Positions 22,478 to 32,047 of a stretch of 64,000 nucleotides of DNA are shown here, in pieces. The stretch is from Egibacteraceae bacterium (GTDB taxonomy: Bacteria > Actinomycetota > Nitriliruptoria > Euzebyales > Egibacteraceae): NCBI GenBank assembly GCA_035540635.1, contig DATLGH010000067.1, positions 1-64,000 of the forward strand, in the 5' to 3' direction. The notes under the pieces are model-generated. The model had not been told where the DNA came from and made no database searches. It worked only from the letters and a program-made list of their open reading frames with translations. Every line of letters starts with the position of its first letter. Within the stretch, counting starts at the first letter, position 1. The translations under genes were made by a program, and so were the position numbers.

Positions 22478-24375
22478 GGCCGCTCCAACAGGCAGGCAGA
22501 GCAATGACCTGGCTTGGCCTCGTACTCGTCGGGGTCGACACGCTGGCAATCGTCGAACGCCTCGGCGCAGCGGGGATGGAAGCGGCATCCAGTCGGCGGC
22601 CGGCGCAGGTCTGGGGGCAGGCCGGGAATTGGGGCGATGTCCCGGTCCGCCCCGCGCAGTTGCGGGCGGGCCTTGAGCAGCTGACGGGTGTACGGATGGC
22701 GGGGGTCGGCGACGACCTCCTTGGCCGGCCCGTCTTCCACGATGCGCCCGGCGTACATGACAAGCAGGTCATCGACGACCTGCCCCACCAGCGGCAGGTC
22801 GTGGGACACAAGCAGGATGGCGACGTCAAGGCGCTCCTGGAGCTCGAGGAGCAGACGGACTATGCGCGCCTGGGTGAGGACGTCGAGGCCAGTCAGCGGC
22901 TCGTCGGCGACGACCAGAGCCGGCTCGTTCGCGATAGCCATCGCGATCACGACCCTCTGCTTCATGCCGCCGCTCAGCTCGTGCGGATAGGCGGTCGCCT
23001 TGGCCGCGGACAGCCCGACGAGCTCGATCAACTCGTCGGCCCGAGCTGCGGCGTCGTCCGGCTCGCGGGTCAGAGCAGCTGCCTCGGCGATCTGACGGCG
23101 CACGGTGTAGGCCGGGTTGAGGGCGTTCATCGCGCTCTGCGGCACGAGGCTGACGACCCGGCCGCGCAACCTGCCGACCTCACCGGGGCGCATGGCCGTC
23201 AGCTGATGGCCGTCCAGCACGACGGTGCCTCCCACGATCGCCCCCGGATGCGGGATGAGCCCAGGCAGGGCCATCGCCAACGTCGTCTTGCCGCAGCCCG
23301 ATTCCCCGACGAGCCCCACGAGCCTGCCGCGGCCCACGGTAAGGCTGATTCCGTCGACAGCCCGCACCGCTCCATCGGGAGTGTCGTAGTGGACGTGGAG
23401 GTCCCGAATGTCAAGCACTACCTGCGGATCGGCAGGCGCCGCCGGGCCCCGCGCTGCGTGCTCAGCGGCCCAGCGGCGACGGCGGACCGACCCCGAGCCG
23501 CCGGTGAGCCGGCGATCCCCCCATTCCTCGAAGGAGTAACCCACGAAGGCAAAACCGACGACGGTCGCCGTCAGCGCCAACCCCGGCGGTACGATCCACC
23601 ATCTCCACGCCTCCGTGACGATAGCGTTGTGGGCGTTGGCGAAGAACAGCATGCTGCCCCAGCTGATGCGCTGGGGATCGCCAAGCCCCAGAAACGACAG
23701 GCTGGCTTCGATCATGATCGCGACGTTGGCCGAGCGGACGAACTGCGCGGCCGCCAGCGGCGCGGTGCGCGGCAGGATGTGGACGGCCAGTATCCGCAGG
23801 GTGGACGCACCCATCGCCTGGGCCGCCTGAACGTGTTCGTACTTCAACACCTTGAGCACCTGCGAACGCAGCACCCGGGCTGGCTGCGCCCAGATAACCG
23901 CGCCTATGACGAACACCGTCATGAACAGCCCGCGGCCGAGGAAGGCGGCGACGACAAGCACGAGCGGGATGAAGGGAAAGGCCAGCGTCAGGTCGACCGC
24001 GCGCATGAGCGCGGCATCGACCGTTCCGCCGAGGTAGCCGGCAAGCAAGGCAACGGTCAAGCCAACCGCGAGGGCGAACAGAGCGGCGAGCAGGCCGATC
24101 GTCAGCGACACCCGTGCGCCGAACACGAGTTGGGCAAACAGGTCGTGGCCGACGTCGTTCGTGCCCAGCAGGTGCTCGGCGCTTGGGCGCCGGTTCGGCA
24201 GACCGGCGCGTTCCTGCGGGCCATAGCGTGTCAGCGCCGGGGCGGCGGCCGCCGCGGCGAACAGCATGACCAGGATTGCTGCACCGGCGCTGCCGAGCAC
24301 GCCCCCGGTGGTCCGCTCACGCCGAGGGGGTCGCCGCGGCTCGACGGTCTGCGGGGCGGTTTCCTGGGTCGTCAT
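22474..24375 (-). CDS. Fused ABC permease-ATPase (DppC-DppD-like)
   Basis: The 633-residue protein joins two normally separate subunits. Residues about 1-300 are a DppC-type permease with an N-terminal helix, LLGTNDVGHDLFAQLVFGAR, the EAA loop QAAQAMGASTLRI and about six helices. Residues about 325-633 are an ATPase: Walker A GESGCGKTT, LSGGMKQRV, VVADEPLTGLD, VSHDL, and a Cys-containing oligopeptide-ATPase tail. The linker at about 295-325 is Arg/Ala-rich. No start or stop separates the halves. Flanking genes overlap by ATGA at both ends, so the fusion sits in a tight operon. Confidence 0.9.
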   Translation of the reverse strand: MTTQETAPQTVEPRRPPRRERTTGGVLGSAGAAILVMLFAAAAAAPALTRYGPQERAGLPNRRPSAEHLLGTNDVGHDLFAQLVFGARVSLTIGLLAALFALAVGLTVALLAGYLGGTVDAALMRAVDLTLAFPFIPLVLVVAAFLGRGLFMTVFVIGAVIWAQPARVLRSQVLKVLKYEHVQAAQAMGASTLRILAVHILPRTAPLAAAQFVRSANVAIMIEASLSFLGLGDPQRISWGSMLFFANAHNAIVTEAWRWWIVPPGLALTATVVGFAFVGYSFEEWGDRRLTGGSGSVRRRRWAAEHAARGPAAPADPQVVLDIRDLHVHYDTPDGAVRAVDGISLTVGRGRLVGLVGESGCGKTTLAMALPGLIPHPGAIVGGTVVLDGHQLTAMRPGEVGRLRGRVVSLVPQSAMNALNPAYTVRRQIAEAAALTREPDDAAARADELIELVGLSAAKATAYPHELSGGMKQRVVIAMAIANEPALVVADEPLTGLDVLTQARIVRLLLELQERLDVAILLVSHDLPLVGQVVDDLLVMYAGRIVEDGPAKEVVADPRHPYTRQLLKARPQLRGADRDIAPIPGLPPDLRRPPTGCRFHPRCAEAFDDCQRVDPDEYEAKPGHCSACLLERP

Positions 24376-25352
24376 GGGCTCGCGAACGGCCTCCGCACCC
24401 GCGGGTCCAGCAGCGGGTAAAGCAGGTCGGCGACGAAGTTGGCCGCCAGCACGGTGACGGCCAGGACGAAGAACGTTCCCTGCAGCACTGGGTAGTCGCG
24501 GGCGAGGACGCTTTCATACAGCAGCCGGCCCAGACCTGGATAGGAGAACACCGTCTCGATCACGGTCGCGCCGCCGACGACTGTGCCCAGGTTGATCAGC
24601 GCCATTGTCGTCACCGGCAGCAGCGCGTTGCGTTCGGCGTGGCGGCGGACTTGCCGTTTGGTCAGGCCCTTGGCCTGAGCCATCAGGACATAGTCCTCGC
24701 GCAGCTCGGACACGAGGGCGGGCCGGGCGACGAGGTAGATGGTGCCGAGCATCGCCGCGGTCAAGGAGAGGGCCGGCAGGATCAGACGCCGGGCGACCTC
24801 AACCACAAGCTCCACCCCCTCCGTCGGCAGGGTGGGCACTGCCCCGAAGATAGGAAACCAGCCGAGGTGCACGGAGAACACCAGGATGAGCAACAGGCCG
24901 ACGAAGAACGGGGGCATGGAGTCTATGAGCATGAACGTGCTCATGGTCGACACGTCGGTGGCCCGGCCGCGCTTCCACGCCGAGCGGAACCCGGCGGCGG
25001 TGCCGACCGCCACCGCCAACAGCGTCGAGGTGCCGACGAGCAGCAAGGTCCACGGCAAACGTTCCAAGACGATGTCGGTGACCGGCCGGGAGTAGCGGGC
25101 CGAGATGAGCAGATCGCCGCGGACCAGGCCGGCCAAGTACTCCCGGAACTGCACCGGCAGCGGCTCGTCGAGCCCGTAGCGGGCCAGGATGCGCTCGCGT
25201 TGCTCGGCGGTGATGGCCCCGGCCTGTTCGGGAGGGATGAGATAGTCCGTCACGTCCCCCGGTGCAAGGCGGGGAAGGGCGAAGTTCAACGCCGCGGCGG
25301 CGAACAGCACCAGCCCGTACTGAACGACGAGCCGGACAATCCGCCACGTCAT
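24372..25352 (-). CDS. Peptide-type ABC transporter permease (DppB-like)
   Basis: The 326-residue protein has the DppB layout: an N-terminal helix (about 9-27), an extracytoplasmic region with RYGLDEPLPVQFREYLAGL, and five further helices. The EAA motif is DYVLMAQAKGLTKRQVRRHAERNAL, and the end is VIETVFSYPGLGRLLYESVLARDYP. It would pair with the permease half of the fusion protein. Its ATGA overlap with that gene and 12-bp gap from the binding protein gene show one operon. Confidence 0.92.
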   Translation of the reverse strand: MTWRIVRLVVQYGLVLFAAAALNFALPRLAPGDVTDYLIPPEQAGAITAEQRERILARYGLDEPLPVQFREYLAGLVRGDLLISARYSRPVTDIVLERLPWTLLLVGTSTLLAVAVGTAAGFRSAWKRGRATDVSTMSTFMLIDSMPPFFVGLLLILVFSVHLGWFPIFGAVPTLPTEGVELVVEVARRLILPALSLTAAMLGTIYLVARPALVSELREDYVLMAQAKGLTKRQVRRHAERNALLPVTTMALINLGTVVGGATVIETVFSYPGLGRLLYESVLARDYPVLQGTFFVLAVTVLAANFVADLLYPLLDPRVRRPFASP

Positions 25353-25364
25353 TCGCAGTGGCTC

Positions 25365-27137
25365 CTATTCATATTCATCCGCGCCCCTGCGACGCAGGAA
25401 CACCGCGGCGACGACAACCGCTATGACCAGCAGGGCAACAAGAACCCAGACCCAGGGCTGCCGAGCCGCCTCTTCAACTCCGGTGCCCAGCGGCCCCTCG
25501 CCGACGCCCGTGCCGGCGTACTCGGCCAGAAACGACCGCTTCGTCAGGGGGCTGTGGCCGAAGTCGGCGATCCAGCCTGCGTAGCCATCGGTGCGGTGAG
25601 CCCAGATGCCATCCGGGTACATGACCACGATCATCGGAACGTCCTCGGCGAGAATGCGCTGAGCCTCCGCCAGCAACTCGCGACGCTCGTCGAGGTCGCC
25701 GCTTTCACCGGCGCGGACGACGATCTCATCAAACTCTGGATTGGCGTAACTGGTCTGGGTCTCGCCGAAGCCGCGCTCCCCGGGGGTATGGAAGAAGTAG
25801 TACAAGGCGTCTGGATCCACGTGGGCGTGCGCCTCCAGACCGCCGACACGGATGTCGAAGTCGGCCTCCTGACCCGGCTCCGGCGCGCGGCGTCGCTGTC
25901 CGATCGTGGCCGGATCCAGCGCCTCGACCTCCAGGTCGATGCCGACCTCACTGACCTGCTCGGCCACGATCTGGGAGGTCCGGATGCCCTGCGGGTCAAA
26001 GCTGGACACGAGCACGGTGAACGCGAGAGGATCGCCGTCGGGCGTGAGTCTGATGCCGTCCCCGTTCATCTGGTCGTAGCCCGCTTCATCGAGCAAGTCC
26101 CGAGCCTGGTCCGGATCGAACTGGCGGATCTCCTCGTCGATCGCCCAAGGCGACTCCGGGTGCATGTAACTGTCCCGGCCCGGCTCGCCGTTGCCGAGGA
26201 GGACCGTCTCCACGATCTCCTCCCGGTCGATCGCCAGAGCGATCGCCTTGCGCAGCTGGGGGTCGTCGAGCGGCTCGCGGGGGGTGTTGAAGTACAGCTG
26301 GATGGACTGGAAGATTGTGCCGCGCAGCACCTCTATGTCGTCGGCGCGGTCGAACGCCTCGATGAGTTCGGTCGGCACGTTCTGAGAGACGTAGTCGACG
26401 TCGCCGGTTTGCAGCGCCGCGAACGCCGCTGCGGGCTCCTGGATGATCGGCATGACAAGTTCGTCGACGAGGGGGCGGCCCTGGAAGTAGTCGTCATTGG
26501 CCTCAAAGCGGTACTGCTGGTCGGAGACGATTTCGGCGACCCGGTACGGGCCGGTGCCGACGGGCAGCTCCTCTGTGAACGCACCGGGCTCGGCGACGTC
26601 CTCCCATTGGTGACGCGGCAGGATCGGCAGGTCCGCGCCGGGCATGATGCGGAACTGCCCGGCAGGGTGGGCGAAGTCCAAGCGGATGGTGTGGTCGTCG
26701 ATGATTTCCGAATCCTCGTACAGCGGCATGTCCCCCACGTGGTGGGCGTAGCGGCCGGAGTCGGCTTCGTGCTCGACGTAGTACTCCATGCTGAACTGCA
26801 CGTCGTCGGCGGTGAAAGGCGTGCCGTCGTGCCATGTGACATCGTCACGCAGGCTGACCGTCCAGGTCGTGTAGTCCTCCGACGGCTCGGCCGACTCGGC
26901 CAGCCACGGCTCAGGGTCGTCGCGCGCCTGCGACCAGAACAGCGAGTCGTAGACGAGGTGGACAAGGTCGTGGGTGTTCGGGAACGCCCCGAAACTATGC
27001 GTGAAAGGGGTGATGTTGTTCTCGAAGCCGTTGAGGCCGATGGTGACCCGTGACGTCTCCTCAGTGGACGCGGTCGGGGACAGCGCGAGCAGAAGACTCG
27101 AGACGAGGAGCGCGACAAGCATTCCACGGCTTCGCAT
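25365..27137 (-). CDS. ABC transporter substrate-binding protein, family 5, with C-terminal membrane anchor
   Basis: The 590-residue protein has a signal peptide (about 1-23) and a full family-5 solute-binding domain: WTVSLRDDVTWHDGTPFTADD, VGTGPYRVAEI, LRKAIALAIDREEIV. Unusually for this family it has no lipobox. It ends with a membrane helix (about 564-585: WVWVLVALLVIAVVVAAVFL) and a basic tail. It is therefore anchored at the C-terminus, as in some archaeal-type binding proteins. ATG 27137 with GGAAGGGC upstream. First gene of the transporter operon. Confidence 0.92.
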   Translation of the reverse strand: MRSRGMLVALLVSSLLLALSPTASTEETSRVTIGLNGFENNITPFTHSFGAFPNTHDLVHLVYDSLFWSQARDDPEPWLAESAEPSEDYTTWTVSLRDDVTWHDGTPFTADDVQFSMEYYVEHEADSGRYAHHVGDMPLYEDSEIIDDHTIRLDFAHPAGQFRIMPGADLPILPRHQWEDVAEPGAFTEELPVGTGPYRVAEIVSDQQYRFEANDDYFQGRPLVDELVMPIIQEPAAAFAALQTGDVDYVSQNVPTELIEAFDRADDIEVLRGTIFQSIQLYFNTPREPLDDPQLRKAIALAIDREEIVETVLLGNGEPGRDSYMHPESPWAIDEEIRQFDPDQARDLLDEAGYDQMNGDGIRLTPDGDPLAFTVLVSSFDPQGIRTSQIVAEQVSEVGIDLEVEALDPATIGQRRRAPEPGQEADFDIRVGGLEAHAHVDPDALYYFFHTPGERGFGETQTSYANPEFDEIVVRAGESGDLDERRELLAEAQRILAEDVPMIVVMYPDGIWAHRTDGYAGWIADFGHSPLTKRSFLAEYAGTGVGEGPLGTGVEEAARQPWVWVLVALLVIAVVVAAVFLRRRGADEYE

Positions 27138-27245
27138 TATCAGCCCTTCCCTGGGGACGGAGTGGTCGGACAAGGGGTCGGACGCCCAAGCGGTCGACCC
27201 GGCGGGCATGAGCGGCGATGATAGCCACTTCGCCTGTCCGACTGG

Positions 27246-27264
27246 TAGATGCCAGAAGCATCTA
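27246..27264. promoter_or_regulatory. Perfect inverted repeat upstream of the ABC operon
   Basis: TAGATGC-CAGAA-GCATCTA lies about 110 bp before the binding-protein start and may be an operator. The surrounding region 27138-27400 shows no gene. Confidence 0.45.
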
Positions 27265-27404
27265 TCGCGGGTCGGAAAGGGCAAGCACACGGGCGGCCGG
27301 GAGTCGCGTCGGCGTGTCTCCCTCTGCGCAAGGAATAGGGAGCGGCTCTACGGCTAATGCAGGGGCCGAAGTCATCGCGGTGCTTGCGCCCAACGCCATG
27401 AGGA

Positions 27405-27870
27405 AAACGCCCGCCGCAGAAGGGCGTGGATCGTCTTCCAGGACGAATCGGGGTTCTGGCTGATCCCCTCGGTGCGGCCCAGCTGGGCGCCGCGCGGGCA
27501 GACCCCGGTGCTGGCCACCGTTCAGCTGGAAGCCGCTGTCGATGGCCGCCGCCGTCTGCTACCGGCCCGACGGCAGCGACGCCACCCTGGCGTTCCGGCT
27601 GCGTGCCGGCGCCTACAACGACAAGAGCCTGATCGGCTTACTGGAGGAGCTGCACCGTCACCTGAACGGCGACAAGGTCACCCTGATCTGGGACGGACTG
27701 CCGTCGCACCGCAGCAAACGCATGAACGCGTGGGTCGCCTCCCAGCGCCGATGGCTGGTGGTCGAGCGCCTGCCCGCCTACGGCCACGAGCCCAACAGGT
27801 CGAACCGCTGTTGGGCAACCTCAAGAGCCGGCCTCATCATCAAGGAGCGCGACTACTTCGACACCGTGTC
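27405..27870 (+). pseudogene. IS630-family transposase remnant
   Basis: Fragments in two frames spell an IS630-type DDE transposase: RRAWIVFQDESGFWLIPSVR, WAPRGQTPVL, then after a frameshift MAAAVCYRPDGSDATLAFRL, AYNDKSLIGLLEELHRHL, KVTLIWDGLPSHRSKRM, RWLVVERLPAYGHEPN. The DESGF and WDGLPSH segments are DDE-region signatures. The N-terminal half is missing and sequence past GNLKSR degrades. No terminal repeats could be defined. It is a dead element inside the accessory region. Confidence 0.8.
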
Positions 27871-28024
27871 GTCGCCATGCCAGGTGGGGCGGGTTTCAGT
27901 GGACCGTGTCGCACCTCGCCGGCGCACCGACCTCCGTCGGCTTCGCCGGCTCCCGGTCGAGCCGGCCTCCTCGGTCGTCAACGTCATCGGCGGATTCCGA
28001 CCGTACGATTCGGGCGTGACCGCC

Positions 28025-30898
28025 ATGCTCTGCCCCGTCGTCGTCGGGCGTGACGCGCAGCTCCAGCGGTTGACCGCGCGGCTGGAGGAGGCTGCAGGGG
28101 GACGGGGCGGCGTCCTTGGGCTGCTCGGCGAGGCCGGAACCGGCAAGTCACGGCTGGTGAGGGAGGCACGCGCCGAGGCGCACGCGCGTGGCCTGCTGGT
28201 CTTGACCGGTCGGGCGGTTGCCCGAGCGACGCCGACGCCGCTGCGGCCCCTCGCCGAAGCGGTGCAGTCCGGTTTCCGCGACGCGGAGCCGCCGGGCGAA
28301 CCGTCGCTCGCCCCGTTCCTGCCCGCGCTCGCCCAGCTCCACCCGGGCTGGTCCGCCGCCGGGGCGGCGCCCGGAACCGGCATCGTGCTCGCCGAGGCGC
28401 TCGTGCGGCTCCTGTCGAGCGCCGGCCGGGGACGCGGCTGCCTCCTGGAGCTGGAGGACCTCCACTGGGCCGACCCCGACACCCTGGAGATCCTCGGGTA
28501 CCTCGCCGACCATCTCGACGACGCACCCGTCCTGGTGCTCGCCTCCGCGCGCAGCGCGGAGGGCACCGCAGGCGAGCGCGTGTTGCGCGCTATCGCCCAG
28601 CGGCAAGCCGCCGAGCTGCTGGAGACCGCCCGTCTCGGACCCGCGGATGTCGAGGCGATGGTTGCCGCCTGCCTCGGCGCCGACGTGGACCGGCACGTCA
28701 CCGAGCTCGTGGAGGGTCGAGCCGAAGGGGTCCCGCTGTTCGTCGAGGAGCTCCTCGCCGCCTTCGTCGGGATGGGCGCGCTGCGCGCCGACGAGGGGGT
28801 CTGGCGGGTGGTGGGGCGGTTGGACGCAAGCGGCGCCGTCCCGACGACCTTCGCCGAGACCGTCGAGTCGCGCCTGGCCGCCATGCCACCCCCGGCACGC
28901 GACGTGCTCGCGGCTGCCGCGGCCCTGGGCCGGCGGTTCGACTGGCGGCTTCTGCCCGCCGCCACCGAGCTCGCCGAGCCGCGCGTGCTCGACGCGCTGC
29001 ACGATGCGGTCGCCGTCCAGCTGCTCGAGGCGCAGGGCGACGGCTTCCGGTTCCGCCACGCGCTGGGGCGTGACGTGGTCCTCGCCGGGCTGCTGCCGCC
29101 GGCGCGCGCCGAGGTCGCGCGGCGCTGCCTGTCCGCGCTCGAGCAGGCGCATCCGAACCTGCCCGACGAGTGGTGCGAGGTCGCGGCAGGCCTGGCCGTG
29201 CAGGCCGGCGACGTCGCCGGCGCCGTCGGGCTGCTGCTCGAGTCGGCCCGGCGCGCGCTGCGCCACGGCGCCGTGCGCAGCGCAGCCCAGACGGCCGACC
29301 GCGCGCGGGAGCTGGCCGGCGGCGACGCGCAGCTGCGCTTGGCCGTCGACGAGGCGGCTGGTGAGGCCGCCGCCTTCGCCGGTGATCTGGACACCGCGAC
29401 GGCGCTGCTCGGTGAGGTCCTCGCCGCGCTGGCGCGGACCGCGTCGAACGTCGGCCGCCGCGCGCGGCTGCATCTCGCCCTCGCACGCGCCGCTGTCGCT
29501 GCCGGGCGCTGGACGGTGGCGGAGCATCACGTCGACGCGGGCACGGCTCTGGCCGGCGCGCAGGGCGACCGCGGCGCCCTCGCCGAGGCGCTCGCCCTCG
29601 GATCACAGGTCGCCTTGGCGCAGGACAGGCTCGCGGACGCCGAGCGCCTGGCACGCGAGGCGGTCGCGCACGGTGAAGCCGGGGGGGCGCCGGGCGCGGT
29701 GTGCGAGGCGCACGAGGTCCTGGGCCGCTGCGCGCGCCTGCACGACCTGGAGATCGCGGAGGAACACTTCCAGGCCGCCCGGCGCACCGCCGAGGCCCAC
29801 GGTCTACGGCTGTGGCGTGCGCGCGCCCTGCACGAGCTGGGCACCATCGACCTGTTCACCACGCTGCGCACCGACCGCCTCGAGGAGGCGCGGCAGGCGG
29901 CGGTCGATGCGGGCGCCGTGAGCACCGTGGCCCTGGCCGACCTGCATCTGACCTCGGTCGCGCTGGCGCACTGGCGCGCCGCCGACGCCTTCGAGGCGAT
30001 CAACCGCTGCCTCGCCCTGGCGCGGCCGCTGCGGCTGGACACCTGCGGCATGGCGCTCATCCACCTCGCCTGCGCCCACGCCGCCGTCGGCGACGAACCG
30101 GCCATGGAGGCCGCCGTCGCCGAGGCGCTCGACGTCGCGGGTGACAGCCTGGACGTCGTTGCCGGCGTGCCGGGGCGCGCGCGCAGCATGCTGGCGCTTC
30201 GTCGGGGCGACTTCGTCGCGGCCCGGCGCTATCTGGAGGAGGCCGTCGATCTGCTGCGGCGGGCGCCCCGCTTCTTCCCCTTCCTCGGCGTCTGGGCGCT
30301 GCTCGCCACCGTCCAGGACGAGCGGTCAGGCCAGCAGGCGCGCGCCCACGCCGCAGCCGCACCGGGAGCGTCCTACGACGTCATCACCTGGCATCTGGCG
30401 CTCGGCGAGGCCGTGGACCTCGGCCGCGCCGGCCGCCGCGTGGAGGCCGAGAAGCTGTGGGCCGAGCGCATGGTGAACCCGCCACCGGTCACCCGGCTGG
30501 GTCCCTGGCTCGCCATCGCGCAGCTCGTCGTCGCCGGACCGGCCGCCCGGGACGGTTGGGGCGACCCCGAGCGCTGGCTGCGTGCCGCGCACGCCGACTT
30601 CCAGGAGCGCGACATGACCGAGCTCGCCTCGGCCTGCCGGGCGGCGTTGCGCGATATCGGTGCCCCGGCGCCCCGACCCACCCGCGCCGCGGCGGATGTC
30701 CCTGCGGCGCTGCGGGAGCACGGCGTCACCCCGCGGGAGGCCGAGGTCCTGGAGCTGGTCCGCCAGGGCATGACCAACCGGGAGATCGGCGCGCGGCTGC
30801 ACCTGTCGCCTCGCACGGTGGACCGCCACGTCGCCAGCCTGCTGGCCAAGACCGGTGCCGCCGACCGCAGGGCGCTGTCGCGCATGGCGGGTGCGTAG
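28025..30898 (+). CDS. LuxR-family regulator with large ATPase domain (LAL type)
   Basis: The 957-residue protein begins VVVGRDAQLQRLTARLEEA, with Walker A GEAGTGKSR and Walker B-like CLLELEDLHWADPDTLEIL. A long helical TPR-like middle follows, and a C-terminal LuxR HTH (TPREAEVLELVRQGMTNREI, GARLHLSPRTVDRHVASLL). LAL regulators activate catabolic or secondary-metabolite genes after binding a ligand. ATG 28025 or GTG 28016 are both possible; neither has a strong ribosome site. It reads toward the DUF/MBL-fold pair and may control it. Confidence 0.85.
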   Translation: MLCPVVVGRDAQLQRLTARLEEAAGGRGGVLGLLGEAGTGKSRLVREARAEAHARGLLVLTGRAVARATPTPLRPLAEAVQSGFRDAEPPGEPSLAPFLPALAQLHPGWSAAGAAPGTGIVLAEALVRLLSSAGRGRGCLLELEDLHWADPDTLEILGYLADHLDDAPVLVLASARSAEGTAGERVLRAIAQRQAAELLETARLGPADVEAMVAACLGADVDRHVTELVEGRAEGVPLFVEELLAAFVGMGALRADEGVWRVVGRLDASGAVPTTFAETVESRLAAMPPPARDVLAAAAALGRRFDWRLLPAATELAEPRVLDALHDAVAVQLLEAQGDGFRFRHALGRDVVLAGLLPPARAEVARRCLSALEQAHPNLPDEWCEVAAGLAVQAGDVAGAVGLLLESARRALRHGAVRSAAQTADRARELAGGDAQLRLAVDEAAGEAAAFAGDLDTATALLGEVLAALARTASNVGRRARLHLALARAAVAAGRWTVAEHHVDAGTALAGAQGDRGALAEALALGSQVALAQDRLADAERLAREAVAHGEAGGAPGAVCEAHEVLGRCARLHDLEIAEEHFQAARRTAEAHGLRLWRARALHELGTIDLFTTLRTDRLEEARQAAVDAGAVSTVALADLHLTSVALAHWRAADAFEAINRCLALARPLRLDTCGMALIHLACAHAAVGDEPAMEAAVAEALDVAGDSLDVVAGVPGRARSMLALRRGDFVAARRYLEEAVDLLRRAPRFFPFLGVWALLATVQDERSGQQARAHAAAAPGASYDVITWHLALGEAVDLGRAGRRVEAEKLWAERMVNPPPVTRLGPWLAIAQLVVAGPAARDGWGDPERWLRAAHADFQERDMTELASACRAALRDIGAPAPRPTRAAADVPAALREHGVTPREAEVLELVRQGMTNREIGARLHLSPRTVDRHVASLLAKTGAADRRALSRMAGA

Positions 30899-30977
30899 GC
30901 GAGATTGGGTAGCGATCACCGATGTGCGGTCCGTGCCGCCGGGTGACCATCGGGGCCTTCCGAGGAAAGGAGCACCG

Positions 30978-31250
30978 ATGTTCGTGACCGTTCTGCACAC
31001 CGTGCACGACCCCGTGACGTTCCAGGAGCGGGGCCACGCGATGACCAGCCGCGTCCCGGCGGGCGTCCGCGTGCACCACTTCCTGCCGTCCACCGACCTG
31101 ACCCGGGCGATCTGCCTGTGGGAGGGGCCGGCCGTCGCCGGCGTCAGCGCCCACGTCGACGCCAACCTCGGCGACGCTAGCAGCCAGGACTACTTCGTCG
31201 TCGCGGACGAGTACGCCCTCGGCCTGCCGACGCGGCAGGAGGTGGCCTGA
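30978..31250 (+). CDS. Small ferredoxin-fold-like protein upstream of the MBL protein
   Basis: The 90-residue protein (MFVTVLHTVHDPVTFQERGH, then LPSTDLTRAICLWEGPAV, then DYFVVADEYALGLP) has the beta-alpha-beta rhythm of small dimeric alpha/beta-barrel proteins. No catalytic motif can be named. GAAAGGAG precedes the ATG. Its stop overlaps the next ATG by one base (TGATG), so the two act together. Function unknown. Confidence 0.7.
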   Translation: MFVTVLHTVHDPVTFQERGHAMTSRVPAGVRVHHFLPSTDLTRAICLWEGPAVAGVSAHVDANLGDASSQDYFVVADEYALGLPTRQEVA

Positions 31251-32032
31251 TGCAGCTGCGGACCGACGAGATCGCCGACGGCATCTACCGCATCTCGGCC
31301 TACATCCCCGACATCGCCCCGCCGGCGGGGTTCACGTTCAACCAGTTCCTCGTCGCCGCCGACGACCCGTTGCTGTACCACGCCGGCCACCGCGAGATGT
31401 ACCCGCTCATCGCCGAGCAGGTGGCCCGCCTGGTGCCGCTCGAGCGTCTGCGGTGGGTGGCGTTCGGGCACGTCGAGGCGGACGAGTGCGGTGCCATGAA
31501 CCGGTGGCTGGACGCCTCAGCGCGAGCCGAGGTCGCGCACCTCGAGATCGGCTGCGACCTGTCGCTGCGCGACATGGCCGACCGGCCGCCCCGCGCGGTC
31601 GAGGACGGCGAGGTCATCGACCTCGGCGGCAAGCGGGTGCGGTTCATCGCCACGCCGCACGTGCCGCACAACTGGGAGACGCAGGTCATCTTCGAGGAGA
31701 CCACCGGCACGCTGTTCTGCGGTGACCTGCTCGCGCACATCGGTAATGTCGCGGCGCTGACCGAGTCCGACGTCGTCGAGCCGGCGATGCACACCGAGGA
31801 GATCTTCCACGGCAGCTCGCTGTCCGCCCATGGCGGAGCGACGATCCGCCGTCTCGCCGAGCTCGAGCCGGCCACATTGGCGCTGATGCACGGCGCGTCT
31901 TACACAGGGGACGCCGCCGGCGTCCTGCGCGACCTCGCGGCGGACCATGATCGGCGGGTTCTCGCGGCGCTCGAGGCGGGGCAACCCGCCGCCGGCAACG
32001 GCTGCCCGCCGCTCGTCGGACACACCCACTGA
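31250..32032 (+). CDS. ODP-type metallo-beta-lactamase-fold protein
   Basis: The 260-residue protein matches the oxygen-binding diiron (ODP/flavodiiron-like) branch of the MBL fold. Likely metal ligands are in GHVEADECG (H-x-E-x-D), HVPHNWETQV, CGDLLAHIG and LMHGASYTGD. There is no flavodoxin domain. Such proteins handle O2, NO or peroxides; here this is inference. Ribosome site AGGAGG overlaps the end of the preceding gene. Confidence 0.85.
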   Translation: MQLRTDEIADGIYRISAYIPDIAPPAGFTFNQFLVAADDPLLYHAGHREMYPLIAEQVARLVPLERLRWVAFGHVEADECGAMNRWLDASARAEVAHLEIGCDLSLRDMADRPPRAVEDGEVIDLGGKRVRFIATPHVPHNWETQVIFEETTGTLFCGDLLAHIGNVAALTESDVVEPAMHTEEIFHGSSLSAHGGATIRRLAELEPATLALMHGASYTGDAAGVLRDLAADHDRRVLAALEAGQPAAGNGCPPLVGHTH

Positions 32033-32047
32033 TAAGGCGGTAAGGGG

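Noticed and set aside
27542-30898. A 1118-codon open frame as a single giant protein
   Set aside because: Its first 160 codons are the IS630 transposase remnant running by chance into the LuxR-type gene; the real regulator starts near 28025.
31250-32032. Flavodiiron NO/O2 reductase
   Set aside because: The MBL domain is present but the flavodoxin domain is missing and the length is only 260 residues, so only an ODP-type MBL call is justified.
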